The notes below the pieces were generated by a model that was not told where the DNA came from, did no database searches, and saw only the letters and a program-made list of their open reading frames with translations. From NCBI RefSeq assembly GCF_965276875.1, contig NZ_OZ255701.1, positions 1,178,001 to 1,242,000 on the forward strand: a stretch of 64,000 nt of DNA, in the 5' to 3' direction. The translations under genes were made by a program, and so were the position numbers. The stretch comes from Lichenicoccus sp965276875. Lineage in GTDB: Bacteria; Pseudomonadota; Alphaproteobacteria; Acetobacterales; Acetobacteraceae. Every line of letters starts with the position of its first letter. Positions within the stretch are counted from its first letter, which is position 1. Of the stretch, positions 50,742 through 58,968 are shown piece after piece.

Positions 50742-51640
50742 GCGCCGCGGCCGAGGCGTCCTGGTGGGAGGCGTCCGCGCGCGAGCGGCTTGCGGGGCTG
50801 CTCGATGCGGCGAGCTTCGCCGAGTTCCTGCCGCCGGAGGCGCGCGCGAGCAGCCCGCATCTCGCTTGCTTCAACCTGCCCGCCGCGTTCGACGACGGGG
50901 TGGTGGTCGGGCACGGACGCCTCGACGGCCGCCCGGTGCTGGTCGCGGCACAGGAAGGCCGCTTCATGGGTGGCACGTTCGGCGAGGTGCACGGCGCCAA
51001 GCTCACCGGCCTGCTGCGCGCGGCGCGCGGCGGCGACCGGCCGGTGCTGCTGCTGCTCGACACCGGCGGCGTGCGGCTGCAGGAGGCCAATGCCGGCGAG
51101 ATCGCGGTCTCGGAGCTGATCCGCACCATCGTCGAGGCGCGCATCTCGGGCGTGCCGGTGATGGCCCTGCTCGGCGGCCGCGCCGGCTGCTTCGGCGGCG
51201 GCGGCATCATCGCCGCGACCTGCTCGCATATCGTGGTGTCCGAGCAGGGTCGGATCGGCGTCACCGGCCCGGAAGTGATCGAGACCAACGCGGGCGTCGA
51301 GGAGTTCGACAGCCGCGACCGGCCGCTGGTCTGGCGCGTCACCGGCGGCCGGACGCGGGCGCTGACCGGCGGGGCGGACGCTTACGTGGACGGCGCCGTG
51401 GGCGAGTTCCGCGAGGCGGCTATCGCGGCCCTTGTTTCCGCGTTGCCTCCACTCAGCCGCGCCACATTGGAAGCCGAACAGGCCCGGCTCGCCGGCCGCC
51501 GGGAGCGGCTCCGCGGCTGCCGGGACGCGACCGAGATCTGGGCGCGACAGGGGCTTGAAACAATGCCGATGGCGGACCTTGCCGACGCCGATTTCCGGCA
51601 CCTGCTGGCCCAGGCGGAGCGGCCGCATGACTCGCGATGA
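50738..51640 (+). CDS. mdcD: malonate decarboxylase beta subunit
   Basis: A 300-residue carboxyltransferase-fold protein: FMGGTFGEVHGAKLTGLLR, LLLDTGGVRLQEANAGEIAV, ALLGGRAGCFGGGGIIAATC and GRIGVTGPEVIETNAGVEEF form the CoA-ester and oxyanion sites found in MdcD. With MdcE it decarboxylates malonyl-S-carrier to acetyl-S-carrier. ATG overlaps the mdcC stop (ATGA) and the gene overlaps mdcE by 14 bp. Confidence 0.95.
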   Translation: MSAAAEASWWEASARERLAGLLDAASFAEFLPPEARASSPHLACFNLPAAFDDGVVVGHGRLDGRPVLVAAQEGRFMGGTFGEVHGAKLTGLLRAARGGDRPVLLLLDTGGVRLQEANAGEIAVSELIRTIVEARISGVPVMALLGGRAGCFGGGGIIAATCSHIVVSEQGRIGVTGPEVIETNAGVEEFDSRDRPLVWRVTGGRTRALTGGADAYVDGAVGEFREAAIAALVSALPPLSRATLEAEQARLAGRRERLRGCRDATEIWARQGLETMPMADLADADFRHLLAQAERPHDSR

Positions 51641-52346
51641 GCTGGTCGCGCGGCTGTTTCCGCACGGCGCGCGGCTCGCCGTCGCAGGCGGCGTGCTGAC
51701 CGGCACGGGTGCCTATGCGCCGGGCCGCGAGGCGGTGGTGCTGGGCGCGGTGGACGGGGTTCCGCTCGGCGGCGCGGCGGCGCTCGCCCTTGCCGGCGCG
51801 GTGCTGGAGGCGGGCCGGCAAAAACAGCGTCCGCCGATCGTCATGCTGGTCGATGCCGGCAGCCAAGCGATGCGACGCGAGGAGGAACTGCTCGGCCTGA
51901 ACGAGCATCTCGCGCATTTGGCAAAATGCCTGCTGCTCGCCGCCGCCGAGGGGCAGCGTACGGTCGGCGTGCTCTACGGACGCGCGGCGGCGGGTGCCTT
52001 GATCGCGACCGCGCTCGCCTGCGACACTCTGGTGGCGCTGCCCGAGGCGTCGCCCGCGGTGATGGACCTGCCCTCGATCGCGCGGGTCACCAAGCTCGAC
52101 CCGGCGATGCTGGAGCGCATGGCGTCAGAGACACCGATCTTCGCGCCCGGGCTTGCGCCGCTCGTCGCGACCGGCGCGATCGACGCGGTATGGGACCCGG
52201 ACGCCAACCTCGCGGCCCTGCTCAGGGCGGTGCTGGACACGCCGCCTGGGCCGGACAGACGAGCTTCGCGCGGCACCCGACACGGCGGACGGACGCTCGC
52301 GGCGGCAATTGCCACGCGGGTCGAAGCCGCCGCCCGCGACGGCTGA
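51627..52346 (+). CDS. mdcE: malonate decarboxylase gamma subunit
   Basis: A 239-residue partner of MdcD with the crotonase-like fold of a carboxyltransferase half: GGAAALALAGAVLEAG, VMLVDAGSQAMRREEELLGL, YGRAAAGALIATALACDTLV and PSIARVTKLDPAMLERMAS match MdcE. It completes the beta-gamma decarboxylase. The ATG at 51627 lies inside the end of mdcD, so translation is coupled. Confidence 0.94.
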   Translation: MTRDELVARLFPHGARLAVAGGVLTGTGAYAPGREAVVLGAVDGVPLGGAAALALAGAVLEAGRQKQRPPIVMLVDAGSQAMRREEELLGLNEHLAHLAKCLLLAAAEGQRTVGVLYGRAAAGALIATALACDTLVALPEASPAVMDLPSIARVTKLDPAMLERMASETPIFAPGLAPLVATGAIDAVWDPDANLAALLRAVLDTPPGPDRRASRGTRHGGRTLAAAIATRVEAAARDG

Positions 52347-52349
52347 GAC

Positions 52350-52961
52350 GTGACGCCGGCGCGACATGATCTGCTCTGGGTGACGCCGGACGCCTGGGCG
52401 GCGCTGTTGTCCAGCCGCCTCGACCTCGCGGCTGAGCCCACAATCGCCTCATGGGTCCCCGACGGCCGGCCGCTGGTCGCCCGCGCCTCCCCGTCGGCGG
52501 ATGCGCCCGCCACGATTGCCGCCGGCCTGCCGCTGCCGGGGCGTCGCCGGATCGCGTTGAGCCTGCCAGCGGCCGCCCTGGTGCGCCGCGCATCGCCGCC
52601 GCCGCTTGCCGAGGCGATGGACCAGGCGCCGGCTGCCTGGCGGCCGGTCTGCACCACCCTCGTCGCCGACGCCGCACCGCGCGTGTTCGGCGCGCTGCTG
52701 TGGCAGCATGTGACCGGCCTGCCCTATCTGCACCCGGGCTCCGACCTCGACCTGCTCTGGCTGGAGCCCACGGATCCGGACGCTGTGGTCCGCTCACTCC
52801 TGGGCGTCGCCGCTTCGGCCCCGATGACGATCGACGGCGAGATCGTGCTGCGCGGGTTCGGCGTCCAGTGGCGGGAGTTCGCCTCCGGGGCCGAGACCGT
52901 GCTCGCGAAATCGCTCGACGGCGCCCGCCTGCTGCCGCGCCGCGCGTTGTTACGCGCATGA
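52350..52961 (+). CDS. mdcG: malonate decarboxylase holo-ACP synthase (phosphoribosyl-dephospho-CoA transferase)
   Basis: A 203-residue nucleotidyltransferase-like protein that attaches the prosthetic group made by MdcB to the MdcC serine. YLHPGSDLDLLW is the G-S-D-L-D-L catalytic motif, and HDLLWVTPDAW at the N-terminus is characteristic of MdcG. GTG start three bases after the mdcE stop; ends overlapping mdcB (ATGA). Confidence 0.92.
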   Translation: MTPARHDLLWVTPDAWAALLSSRLDLAAEPTIASWVPDGRPLVARASPSADAPATIAAGLPLPGRRRIALSLPAAALVRRASPPPLAEAMDQAPAAWRPVCTTLVADAAPRVFGALLWQHVTGLPYLHPGSDLDLLWLEPTDPDAVVRSLLGVAASAPMTIDGEIVLRGFGVQWREFASGAETVLAKSLDGARLLPRRALLRA

Positions 52962-53785
52962 GCGCGGTGGTGATGCGCAAAGGCCTCGCCCCGGCACGCA
53001 TCGGCGCGCTCGCTGAGGCGGCGCTGCTCGACGAGCTCGACACCTGGCCGAAGCCCGGCCTGGTCACACCGCGCGATCGCGGGAGCCATGTAGACATGGA
53101 CCATGCGCTGCTCGCCGCTTCGGCGCGCGTGCTGCGGCCGTTCTTCGCGTCGCTGGCCGAGGCAGGCGCCGCCGGGGCGGGGCTCGATGCACTGCGCCGA
53201 ATCGGGCGCGCGGCGGAGGCCGCGATGCTGGCCGCGACAGACGGGGTGAACACGCACCGCGGCGCGATCTTCAGCATCGGCCTGCTGACGGCCGCAGCCG
53301 GTAGCGGGCGCGGACATCCAGCGCCAGGCGGGCTCGGCACCGTGGTCCGCCGGCTGTGGGGCCCGGCACTGCTCGCAGCACCTGCGCCGCGGGGCACGCA
53401 CGGCGCTGGGGCAAGGCGGCGGCACGGCGCGGCCGGCGCGCTGATCGAGGCCGCGCACGGCTTCTCGTCAATCTATCAAGTCGGCCTGCCGGCGCTCCGC
53501 GACGCGCGCGAGGCGGGCAAGGTCGCCGCCCGGGTGCAGGCCTGCTTCGCGCTGATCGCGACCATAGAGGACACCAACCTGCTGCATCGCGGCGGCGCCG
53601 AGGGGCTCGCCTACGCGAGAGGCGCGGCTGCCTCGTTCCTCGCCGCCGGCGGCGTGCGCGCCCCGGGCTGGCTCGCCCGCGCCGAGGCGGTCCATGCCGA
53701 TTTCGTCGCCCGGCGCTTGAGCCCCGGCGGCAGCGCCGATCTGCTGGCCGCAACGCTGTTCGTCGATCGGATGGAATGCGCATGA
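52958..53785 (+). CDS. mdcB: triphosphoribosyl-dephospho-CoA synthase
   Basis: A 275-residue CitG/MdcB family protein that makes 2'-(5-triphosphoribosyl)-3'-dephospho-CoA from ATP and dephospho-CoA, the precursor of the malonate decarboxylase cofactor. WPKPGLVTPRDRGSHVDMDH and GVNTHRGAIFSIGLL are family signatures and EDTNLLHRGG is the conserved C-terminal motif. Starts and ends with ATGA overlaps to its neighbours. Very rich in alanine and arginine but in line with the surrounding cluster. Confidence 0.93.
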   Translation: MSAVVMRKGLAPARIGALAEAALLDELDTWPKPGLVTPRDRGSHVDMDHALLAASARVLRPFFASLAEAGAAGAGLDALRRIGRAAEAAMLAATDGVNTHRGAIFSIGLLTAAAGSGRGHPAPGGLGTVVRRLWGPALLAAPAPRGTHGAGARRRHGAAGALIEAAHGFSSIYQVGLPALRDAREAGKVAARVQACFALIATIEDTNLLHRGGAEGLAYARGAAASFLAAGGVRAPGWLARAEAVHADFVARRLSPGGSADLLAATLFVDRMECA

Positions 53786-54702
53786 GCGCGCTGGCACTGC
53801 TCTGCTCGGGCCAAGGCGGCCAGCATGCGGCGATGTTCGCGCTGACCGAATCGGCCCCCGCGGCAGCACCGGTGTTCGAGGCCGCCGCCGCTTTGCTCGG
53901 CGCCGACCCGCGCAATCTCGCAAGCAGCGGGCGCGGGCTGCACGACAACCGGACCGCGCAGATCCTGTGCTGCACCGGGGCGCTCGCCCTCGCCGCGGCA
54001 CTGTCCGGCTCCATCCGCGATGCGCGGATCGTGGCGGGCTACAGCGTCGGCGAACTCGCAGCCTGGGGGATCGCCGGGCTGCTGACGCCGGCGCAGGTGC
54101 TCACGCTCGCCGCCGCGCGCGCCGGGGCGATGGACCAGGCGGCCGCGGCGGCCCCGGGCGGGTTGCTCGCCATACGCGGCCTGCCCCGCGCCGCGGCCGA
54201 TGCGCTGGCGGCGACGCACGGTGCCCACCTCGCCATCCGTGTGGCCGATGACCACGCGGTGTATGGCGGCGCATCCGAGCCGCTTGTTGCGTTGGCGGCC
54301 GCGGTCGGGCCGGCTGGCGGCGTCGCACAGCGCCTGCCGGTCGCGATCGCGGCGCATACCAAGCTGATGGCGCCGGCGGCGGCGGCGTTCGGCCACGCGC
54401 TGGCCTCCCTCCCTTTGCCGGCACGTCCGCCCGGGCCGGCAAGGCTGCTGAGCGGCATCGACGGTGCCGCGGTGCTCTCGACTGCCGCCGGGCGCGACAA
54501 ACTCGCTGCCCAGGTCGCACACACCGTGGACTGGCAGGCCTGCCTCGAATCGTGTGCCGCCGCGCGGGTGGACAGGGTGCTCGAACTCGGGCCCGGCCAC
54601 GCACTGGCAGCAATGGCGTCCGCGGCATTGCCGCGGGCGCAGACCCGGGCCGCCGAGGCGTTCCGTACGCTGGTTGGATTGCAGGACTGGCTCGATGGTT
54701 GA
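53782..54702 (+). CDS. mdcH: malonyl-CoA:ACP transacylase of malonate decarboxylase (epsilon)
   Basis: A 306-residue FabD-like acyltransferase. LLCSGQGGQHAAMF and the nucleophile elbow GYSVGELAAWG are its motifs, with the histidine in IAAHTKLMAPAAAAF. MdcH loads the first malonyl group from malonyl-CoA onto the new carrier so that the catalytic cycle can start. Last gene of the cluster. It ends 47 bp before a duplicated ligase fragment that reads in the opposite direction. Confidence 0.93.
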   Translation: MSALALLCSGQGGQHAAMFALTESAPAAAPVFEAAAALLGADPRNLASSGRGLHDNRTAQILCCTGALALAAALSGSIRDARIVAGYSVGELAAWGIAGLLTPAQVLTLAAARAGAMDQAAAAAPGGLLAIRGLPRAAADALAATHGAHLAIRVADDHAVYGGASEPLVALAAAVGPAGGVAQRLPVAIAAHTKLMAPAAAAFGHALASLPLPARPPGPARLLSGIDGAAVLSTAAGRDKLAAQVAHTVDWQACLESCAAARVDRVLELGPGHALAAMASAALPRAQTRAAEAFRTLVGLQDWLDG

Positions 54703-54749
54703 TCGACAATGTTCGCCACGCCGAGGGAGCACACAGGAGGAAACTCGGC

Positions 54750-55115
54750 CTAACCGGGCGTTCCGTCATCCGCCGCGACGGCGACCAGTTGGGCGATGAG
54801 GATCCGTAGCTGGGCCTTGTCCATCTTGCCAACTCGCGTGAGCGGGAAGCTGTCGATGACCTCGACCCGCTCGGGAAGCTTGAACTTGGCAATGCCCTTT
54901 TGCAGGAGGAACTCTCCCGCGCTCTGCACGGTCGGCGCGCGTCGCCCTTCTTGCACGATCAGGAATGCGCACGCCTTTTCGCCGAACATCCTGTCCGGCA
55001 TCGCAACGACGCGGCAGTCCATGATTTCGGGTTGTTGAGCGATCAATCCCTCAATCTCCTCGGCGCCAATCTTCTCGCCGCCTCGGTTGATGTTGTCCTT
55101 GATCCGCCCTTCAAA
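54750..55115 (-). pseudogene. duplicated 3' end of aryl-acid AMP ligase
   Basis: These 366 bases are a nearly identical, indel-free copy of 57202-57567, the last 122 codons of the intact AMP ligase. They encode GRIKDNINRGGEKIGAEEIE, VVAMPDRMFGEKACAFLI and SFPLTRVGKMDKAQLRIL. Substitutions are few (for example Arg to Gln and Val to Met changes). The copy is cut sharply after the codons for FEG and joins antisense IS1634-type sequence. It lacks the adenylate-forming N-terminal domain and has no start, so it is a non-functional duplicate. Confidence 0.85.
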
Positions 55116-55403
55116 ACCGTCTTCAGCTTTGCCCGCAAGACTGCCGAGATCACCACCGAGGCAGCAACCGATGGCCTCTATGTCGTGCGCACCAGCCTGC
55201 CTGCCGAAGCGCTCGATGACGAGGCGACGGTACGCAGCTACAAATCCCTCGCTCGCGTCGAGCGGGCCTTCCGCTGCATCAAGACGGTCGATCTCCAAAT
55301 CCGCCCAGTGCATCACTGGCTTGCTCATCGGGTGCGCGCATGTCTTTCTCTGCATGCGGGCCTACTATGTCGAATGGCACATGCGGCAGCGGCATCAACC
55401 CTC
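55116..55403 (+). pseudogene. IS1634-family transposase fragment, frameshifted
   Basis: On the plus strand the sequence reads RKTAEITTEAATDGLYVVRT, then DDEATVRSYKSLARVERAFR and KTVDLQIRPVHHWLAHRV. These are the conserved C-terminal segments of IS1634/IS4-type transposases, including the Y-x-x-L-x-x-V-E-R-A-F-R element with the catalytic glutamate. Near 55335 one base is lost and the next frame continues AHVFLCMRAYYVEWHMRQR. Neither a start, the N-terminal DDE residues nor inverted repeats are present. The fragment lies exactly between the duplicated ligase tail and the ferredoxin gene, so the element probably mediated that rearrangement. Confidence 0.75.
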
Positions 55404-55712
55404 TCTGGCGATCGTCACGCAAAGCCCGTCCAGGACCGGCTCGAACGGGATCTGGCATGACAGGCGCGACGTGGGCGTACGCTCGTCCGAGCTCTCCAGC
55501 AAGTCATGCTCATCCTCGCCCGGCAGTCCGACCTGTTCGAAGTGGTCAGGATGAACGATAACATGGCAGGTTGCGCAGGAGCAGCTTCCACCGCATAGCG
55601 CCTGCAAATCGTCGAAACCGGCCTTTCGAATATTTTCCATGACGGAAAGGCCGGTAGTCGCCTCAACGATGCGGGTTTCACCATTGGTGTTGGTGACAGT
55701 CAGGGAAGCCAC
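55395..55712 (-). CDS. [2Fe-2S] ferredoxin, P450 partner type
   Basis: A 105-residue ferredoxin with cluster ligands in CGGSCSCATC and LSCQI. GTG start at 55710-55712 with AAGGAA upstream. It lies directly downstream of the cytochrome P450 gene on the same strand (34-bp gap), so it is probably its electron donor. Its closest visible relative is the ferredoxin at 14985. The last residues (TIAREG) overlap the transposase remnant, and the C-terminus may have been slightly altered by that junction. No reductase is adjacent; the one at 13623 could serve it. Confidence 0.93.
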   Translation of the reverse strand: MASLTVTNTNGETRIVEATTGLSVMENIRKAGFDDLQALCGGSCSCATCHVIVHPDHFEQVGLPGEDEHDLLESSDERTPTSRLSCQIPFEPVLDGLCVTIAREG

Positions 55713-55746
55713 GGATTGTTCCTTACCTTAATGCACGGGCCTGCGT

Positions 55747-56931
55747 TCAGGCCCGCGAGCGAAGCTCGAACGGCAGACTCGTGAACCCGAATAGCCCGCG
55801 GTTGGCATGGACTTCCGGCGTTCCTGCTTCCAGGATCTCGCATTGTTCAATCAGTGCCTCAAGCATGACCTCCATTTCCATCTTCGCAAGGTGCATGCCG
55901 CCGCATAGATGCGGCCCGCTGCCCCAGGCGAGCTGCGCCCGTGCGTCGCGCGTGACATCGAAACGGTCGGGATCCTCGAAGCGCCGCTCGTCTCGATTCG
56001 CGCACGCGTACATGATCATCAGGCGCGACCCCGCTGGAATAACCTCGCCACCAACCCGATAGTTGGCCTTGGCCAGCCGCGAGAACCAGCGGACGACTGA
56101 GCTGTGCCGCACGCCCTCAATCACAGCACTTGTTATTAGCGACGGATCATTGCGCAGCAGCCGCCACTGTTCGGGGTTGCGCGCGAGATTATGCAGAAGA
56201 TGGCCCTTTGCGAGGATCGTGGTATCCAGGCTGGGAATGACATAGGCGCTGAGCGCCCCGCGCGCCTCCGCCTCGCTCAGTTTTCCCGAGGCGATCGCGC
56301 CTTCCAGCGTCCGCGCCCAACTGCCCTCCCGAATATCCGTCCATTCCAGACCCAGCAGGTAGGTGCGCCATCCGGCCAGCAGCTCGAAATCGCGGTCGGA
56401 CCCATCCCGCCTCGGTCCCAAGGCGTTGAAGGTCGCGGCTGCCCAGTCCAGCATGGCCGCGCGCCCCTCCTCTGGCAGGCCAACCAAAGCGCTGATCGCG
56501 GCCAGGGGTAGCAAGCGGGCGATTTCGGCGACGGCATCGAATGGTCCGCGATCGACCAGCGCGCTGATACGCTCCGCAATCAATGTCTTCAGCAACGCCC
56601 GGTGCTGCTTCAACTGCGCCGGCAGCAACGGCCTGATGACCTCTGCGCGCAGCCGGCGGTGCTGATCGCCGTCGGACTGCAGCAGGTTGGGCATGCCGGG
56701 CTGGTTGAATTCCGGGCTGAAGCCGACTCCGCCCGAGCAATAAAGGATATCGGAGGCTTGCAGCGCATCGCGCACGTCATCGAACCGGGGCAAGGCGAAG
56801 ACATCGGGGTCGCGCAGGCGAACAACCGGCCCCAGGTCACGCATGGCGCGATAATGACCGAACGGCTCTCGCAATGCCGTCGGCGAGAACAGGTCGGTTT
56901 CGTAAATCGGAGTCTCGGAATGCTGCGGCAT
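55747..56931 (-). CDS. cytochrome P450, class I (CYP199-like)
   Basis: A 394-residue soluble P450. The heme thiolate is C343 in WGSGPHLCGGMH, the K-helix glutamate-arginine pair is in EGVRHSSVVRWFSR, and the I-helix oxygen-activation segment is VIPSLDTTILA. GAGGAG precedes the ATG at 56929-56931; an upstream in-frame start would add 31 unrelated residues. The ANRDERRFEDPDRFDVTR region and short C-terminus resemble bacterial P450s acting on aromatic acids, such as CYP199A O-demethylases. Beside an aryl-acid ligase and hydroxylase, O-demethylation or hydroxylation of a substituted benzoate is the best guess. Confidence 0.9.
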   Translation of the reverse strand: MPQHSETPIYETDLFSPTALREPFGHYRAMRDLGPVVRLRDPDVFALPRFDDVRDALQASDILYCSGGVGFSPEFNQPGMPNLLQSDGDQHRRLRAEVIRPLLPAQLKQHRALLKTLIAERISALVDRGPFDAVAEIARLLPLAAISALVGLPEEGRAAMLDWAAATFNALGPRRDGSDRDFELLAGWRTYLLGLEWTDIREGSWARTLEGAIASGKLSEAEARGALSAYVIPSLDTTILAKGHLLHNLARNPEQWRLLRNDPSLITSAVIEGVRHSSVVRWFSRLAKANYRVGGEVIPAGSRLMIMYACANRDERRFEDPDRFDVTRDARAQLAWGSGPHLCGGMHLAKMEMEVMLEALIEQCEILEAGTPEVHANRGLFGFTSLPFELRSRA

Positions 56932-57201
56932 GGCTGTGTTCTCCTCGCTTTTCATCTCGTTCGGCTCAGAATTTCCGAGGCGCGTCAGGGCTCGCCTGAC
57001 ACTGCCTGCAAATATCGCGCACATGGGTCGCGGGTACGTAACGGTCCAGGCTGCCGCGACCAGGACTTGCGCATGGATGCCGACCGCCGATCAGGCCGAA
57101 GCGGGTCATGTCGAGCACGCGGGTGCGGTGCCCGCGTATCTGCCCAAGTCAGCTTCATCGCCGGGACCAGACACCGAGCACGGGTCCCAGACCGTCATAC
57201 G

Positions 57202-58926
57202 CTAACCGGGCGTTCCGGCATCCGCCTTGGCGGCGACCAGCCGGGCAATGAGGATCCTTAGCTGGGCCTTGTCCACCTTGCCAACCCGCGTGAGCGGGAA
57301 GCTGTCGATGACCTCGACCCGCTCGGGAAGCTTGAACTTGGCAATGCCCTTTTGCAGGAGGAACTCTCCCAGGCTCTGCACGGTCGGCGCGCGTCGCCCT
57401 TCGTGCACGATCAGGAATGCGCACGCCTTTTCGCCGAACATCCTGTCCGGCATCGCGACGACGCGGCAGTCCATGACGTCAGGATGCTGAGCGATCAATC
57501 CCTCAATCTCCTCGGCGCCGATCTTCTCGCCGCCTCGGTTGATGTTGTCCTTGATCCGCCCTTCGAACGAGTAGCAGACCAATCCGTCCAGCCGGTGCGC
57601 CTGCATGAGGTCGCCAGAGCGGAAGAACCCGTCCGTGGTGAAGGAAGCGGCCGTGGTTGCGGGATCGTTATAGTAGCCGGTGAGCGTGCTCGGACCACGG
57701 AAGCAAAGCTCGCCGATGTCGCCGAACGCCACCTCCGTCTCCTCCCCCGGAACCAGCAAACGCACCGCGTCGCCCGGCGAGACGGGATGGCCGACAGTGC
57801 GATGGCGGAGGGCCGCGGAGGAATTCGGCGACGCGGCGAACACCATGCCCTCGGTCATCCCGAACATCTGGCCGACGGGCACGCCGACATGCGCCTCGAC
57901 CGCATCGGCCCGGGTCAGCGAAAAGAATTGTTTCAGCGTGCTGATGTCGTAGCGTCGAAGGTCATTCACCTCGAGCAGCTTGGCCGCGACCGGTCCGATG
58001 CTGCCGCTGAACGTCACCCGGTGCTCACCGATCAGATGGAGCATTTCCACGACGTCCAGCCGCGGCTGCAGCACGAGTGTCCGCCCCTCCAGCCCCACAG
58101 GAAGGACCGCGAACAGCGTCCCCGCGTTATGCACGAGCGGCAGGCCCCAGAGCGTGATGTCGTCAGCCGTCAGGCCGTATCTGGCCGAGAGCTGGATGGT
58201 CGCTCCAAGGTATTCGCCGTGCATCCTTGGAATGATCTTCGGCAGGCTCGTCGAGCCGCCCGAAAGCTGGAACACGGCCACGTCGCAGGCGCCAGCCTCG
58301 ACACAAGCGGTCCTGGCGCGGGCGTCGCGGGCGTCGAACGCTGACGCCATCGCCTCGAGCGACGTGGCGTCCCCATGCTCGCCCCCCACGGCAATCACGT
58401 GCCGCAACCCCGGGCACGCCGACGCGAGTTCCACTGCGAAACCGACCTGGTCGAAGCGGGCGGCCATATCGGTCTGGGCGAAGATGGCTTTCGCCGACGT
58501 TGCCTCGGCAAAGTGCCGCATCTCGGCCAAGCGGTATTGCGGCAGCGTGCAGACCGGCACGACACCAGCCTTCATGCAGCCGTAGAACGCGGTGAAGTAG
58601 GCCGTGCTGGTGCCCAGCTGAAACAACACACGGTCGCCTGGTGCCAAGCCAGTCTCGAGCAGGCTCGCGGCGACCGACTCGGTCCTGGCGTCCAGCTCAG
58701 CAAAACTCGCCGGACCCTCCAGGCCAACTATGGCGACCTTGGCGGGCATCGCCGCTGCCGTGAGTCGCAAGCTCTCGCCGATCGTCAGGTCGAGCCAGTT
58801 GCCAAGGTCGAGCTGCCTGCGGGCGTAATCGCGGGCGTGATAGGGGCTGCCCGGTATCGGGTAGCGCGCTGTCGGCTCGACCGCGCTTGCCTTTTCAGCC
58901 GCGATCTTCTCCTGGTTTAAAGTCAT
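57202..58926 (-). CDS. aryl-acid AMP ligase (2,3-dihydroxybenzoate/salicylate-AMP ligase type)
   Basis: A 574-residue ANL enzyme close to EntE/DhbE and to the salicylate ligases. LSGGSTSLPKIIPRMHGEY is the P-loop with the Arg-x-His that marks aryl acid ligases, GMTEGM is the A5 motif, GFFRSGDLM the A7, GRIKDNINRGGEKIGAEEIE the A8 hinge and GKVDKAQLR holds the A10 catalytic lysine. It activates a hydroxybenzoate to the adenylate and probably the CoA thioester, as no carrier protein or siderophore synthetase is nearby. The transporter and salicylyl-CoA hydroxylase-like gene next to it support a catabolic role. Its 3' end is duplicated at 54750. Confidence 0.9.
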   Translation of the reverse strand: MTLNQEKIAAEKASAVEPTARYPIPGSPYHARDYARRQLDLGNWLDLTIGESLRLTAAAMPAKVAIVGLEGPASFAELDARTESVAASLLETGLAPGDRVLFQLGTSTAYFTAFYGCMKAGVVPVCTLPQYRLAEMRHFAEATSAKAIFAQTDMAARFDQVGFAVELASACPGLRHVIAVGGEHGDATSLEAMASAFDARDARARTACVEAGACDVAVFQLSGGSTSLPKIIPRMHGEYLGATIQLSARYGLTADDITLWGLPLVHNAGTLFAVLPVGLEGRTLVLQPRLDVVEMLHLIGEHRVTFSGSIGPVAAKLLEVNDLRRYDISTLKQFFSLTRADAVEAHVGVPVGQMFGMTEGMVFAASPNSSAALRHRTVGHPVSPGDAVRLLVPGEETEVAFGDIGELCFRGPSTLTGYYNDPATTAASFTTDGFFRSGDLMQAHRLDGLVCYSFEGRIKDNINRGGEKIGAEEIEGLIAQHPDVMDCRVVAMPDRMFGEKACAFLIVHEGRRAPTVQSLGEFLLQKGIAKFKLPERVEVIDSFPLTRVGKVDKAQLRILIARLVAAKADAGTPG

Positions 58927-58968
58927 CGCGTCTCAGGCTCCCCAAGCCCTGCGCCGTTGCACCCCGGA

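Noticed and set aside
55116..55355. N-terminal extension making a 201-residue protein of the duplicated ligase tail
   Set aside because: The extra residues are antisense to the IS1634 transposase fragment, so the protein is an artefact of the junction.
57202..58926. Siderophore biosynthesis (DhbE/EntE) together with the TonB receptor
   Set aside because: No isochorismate synthase, carrier protein or peptide synthetase genes are in the window and the receptor is 40 kb away; transporter and hydroxylase neighbours favour catabolism.
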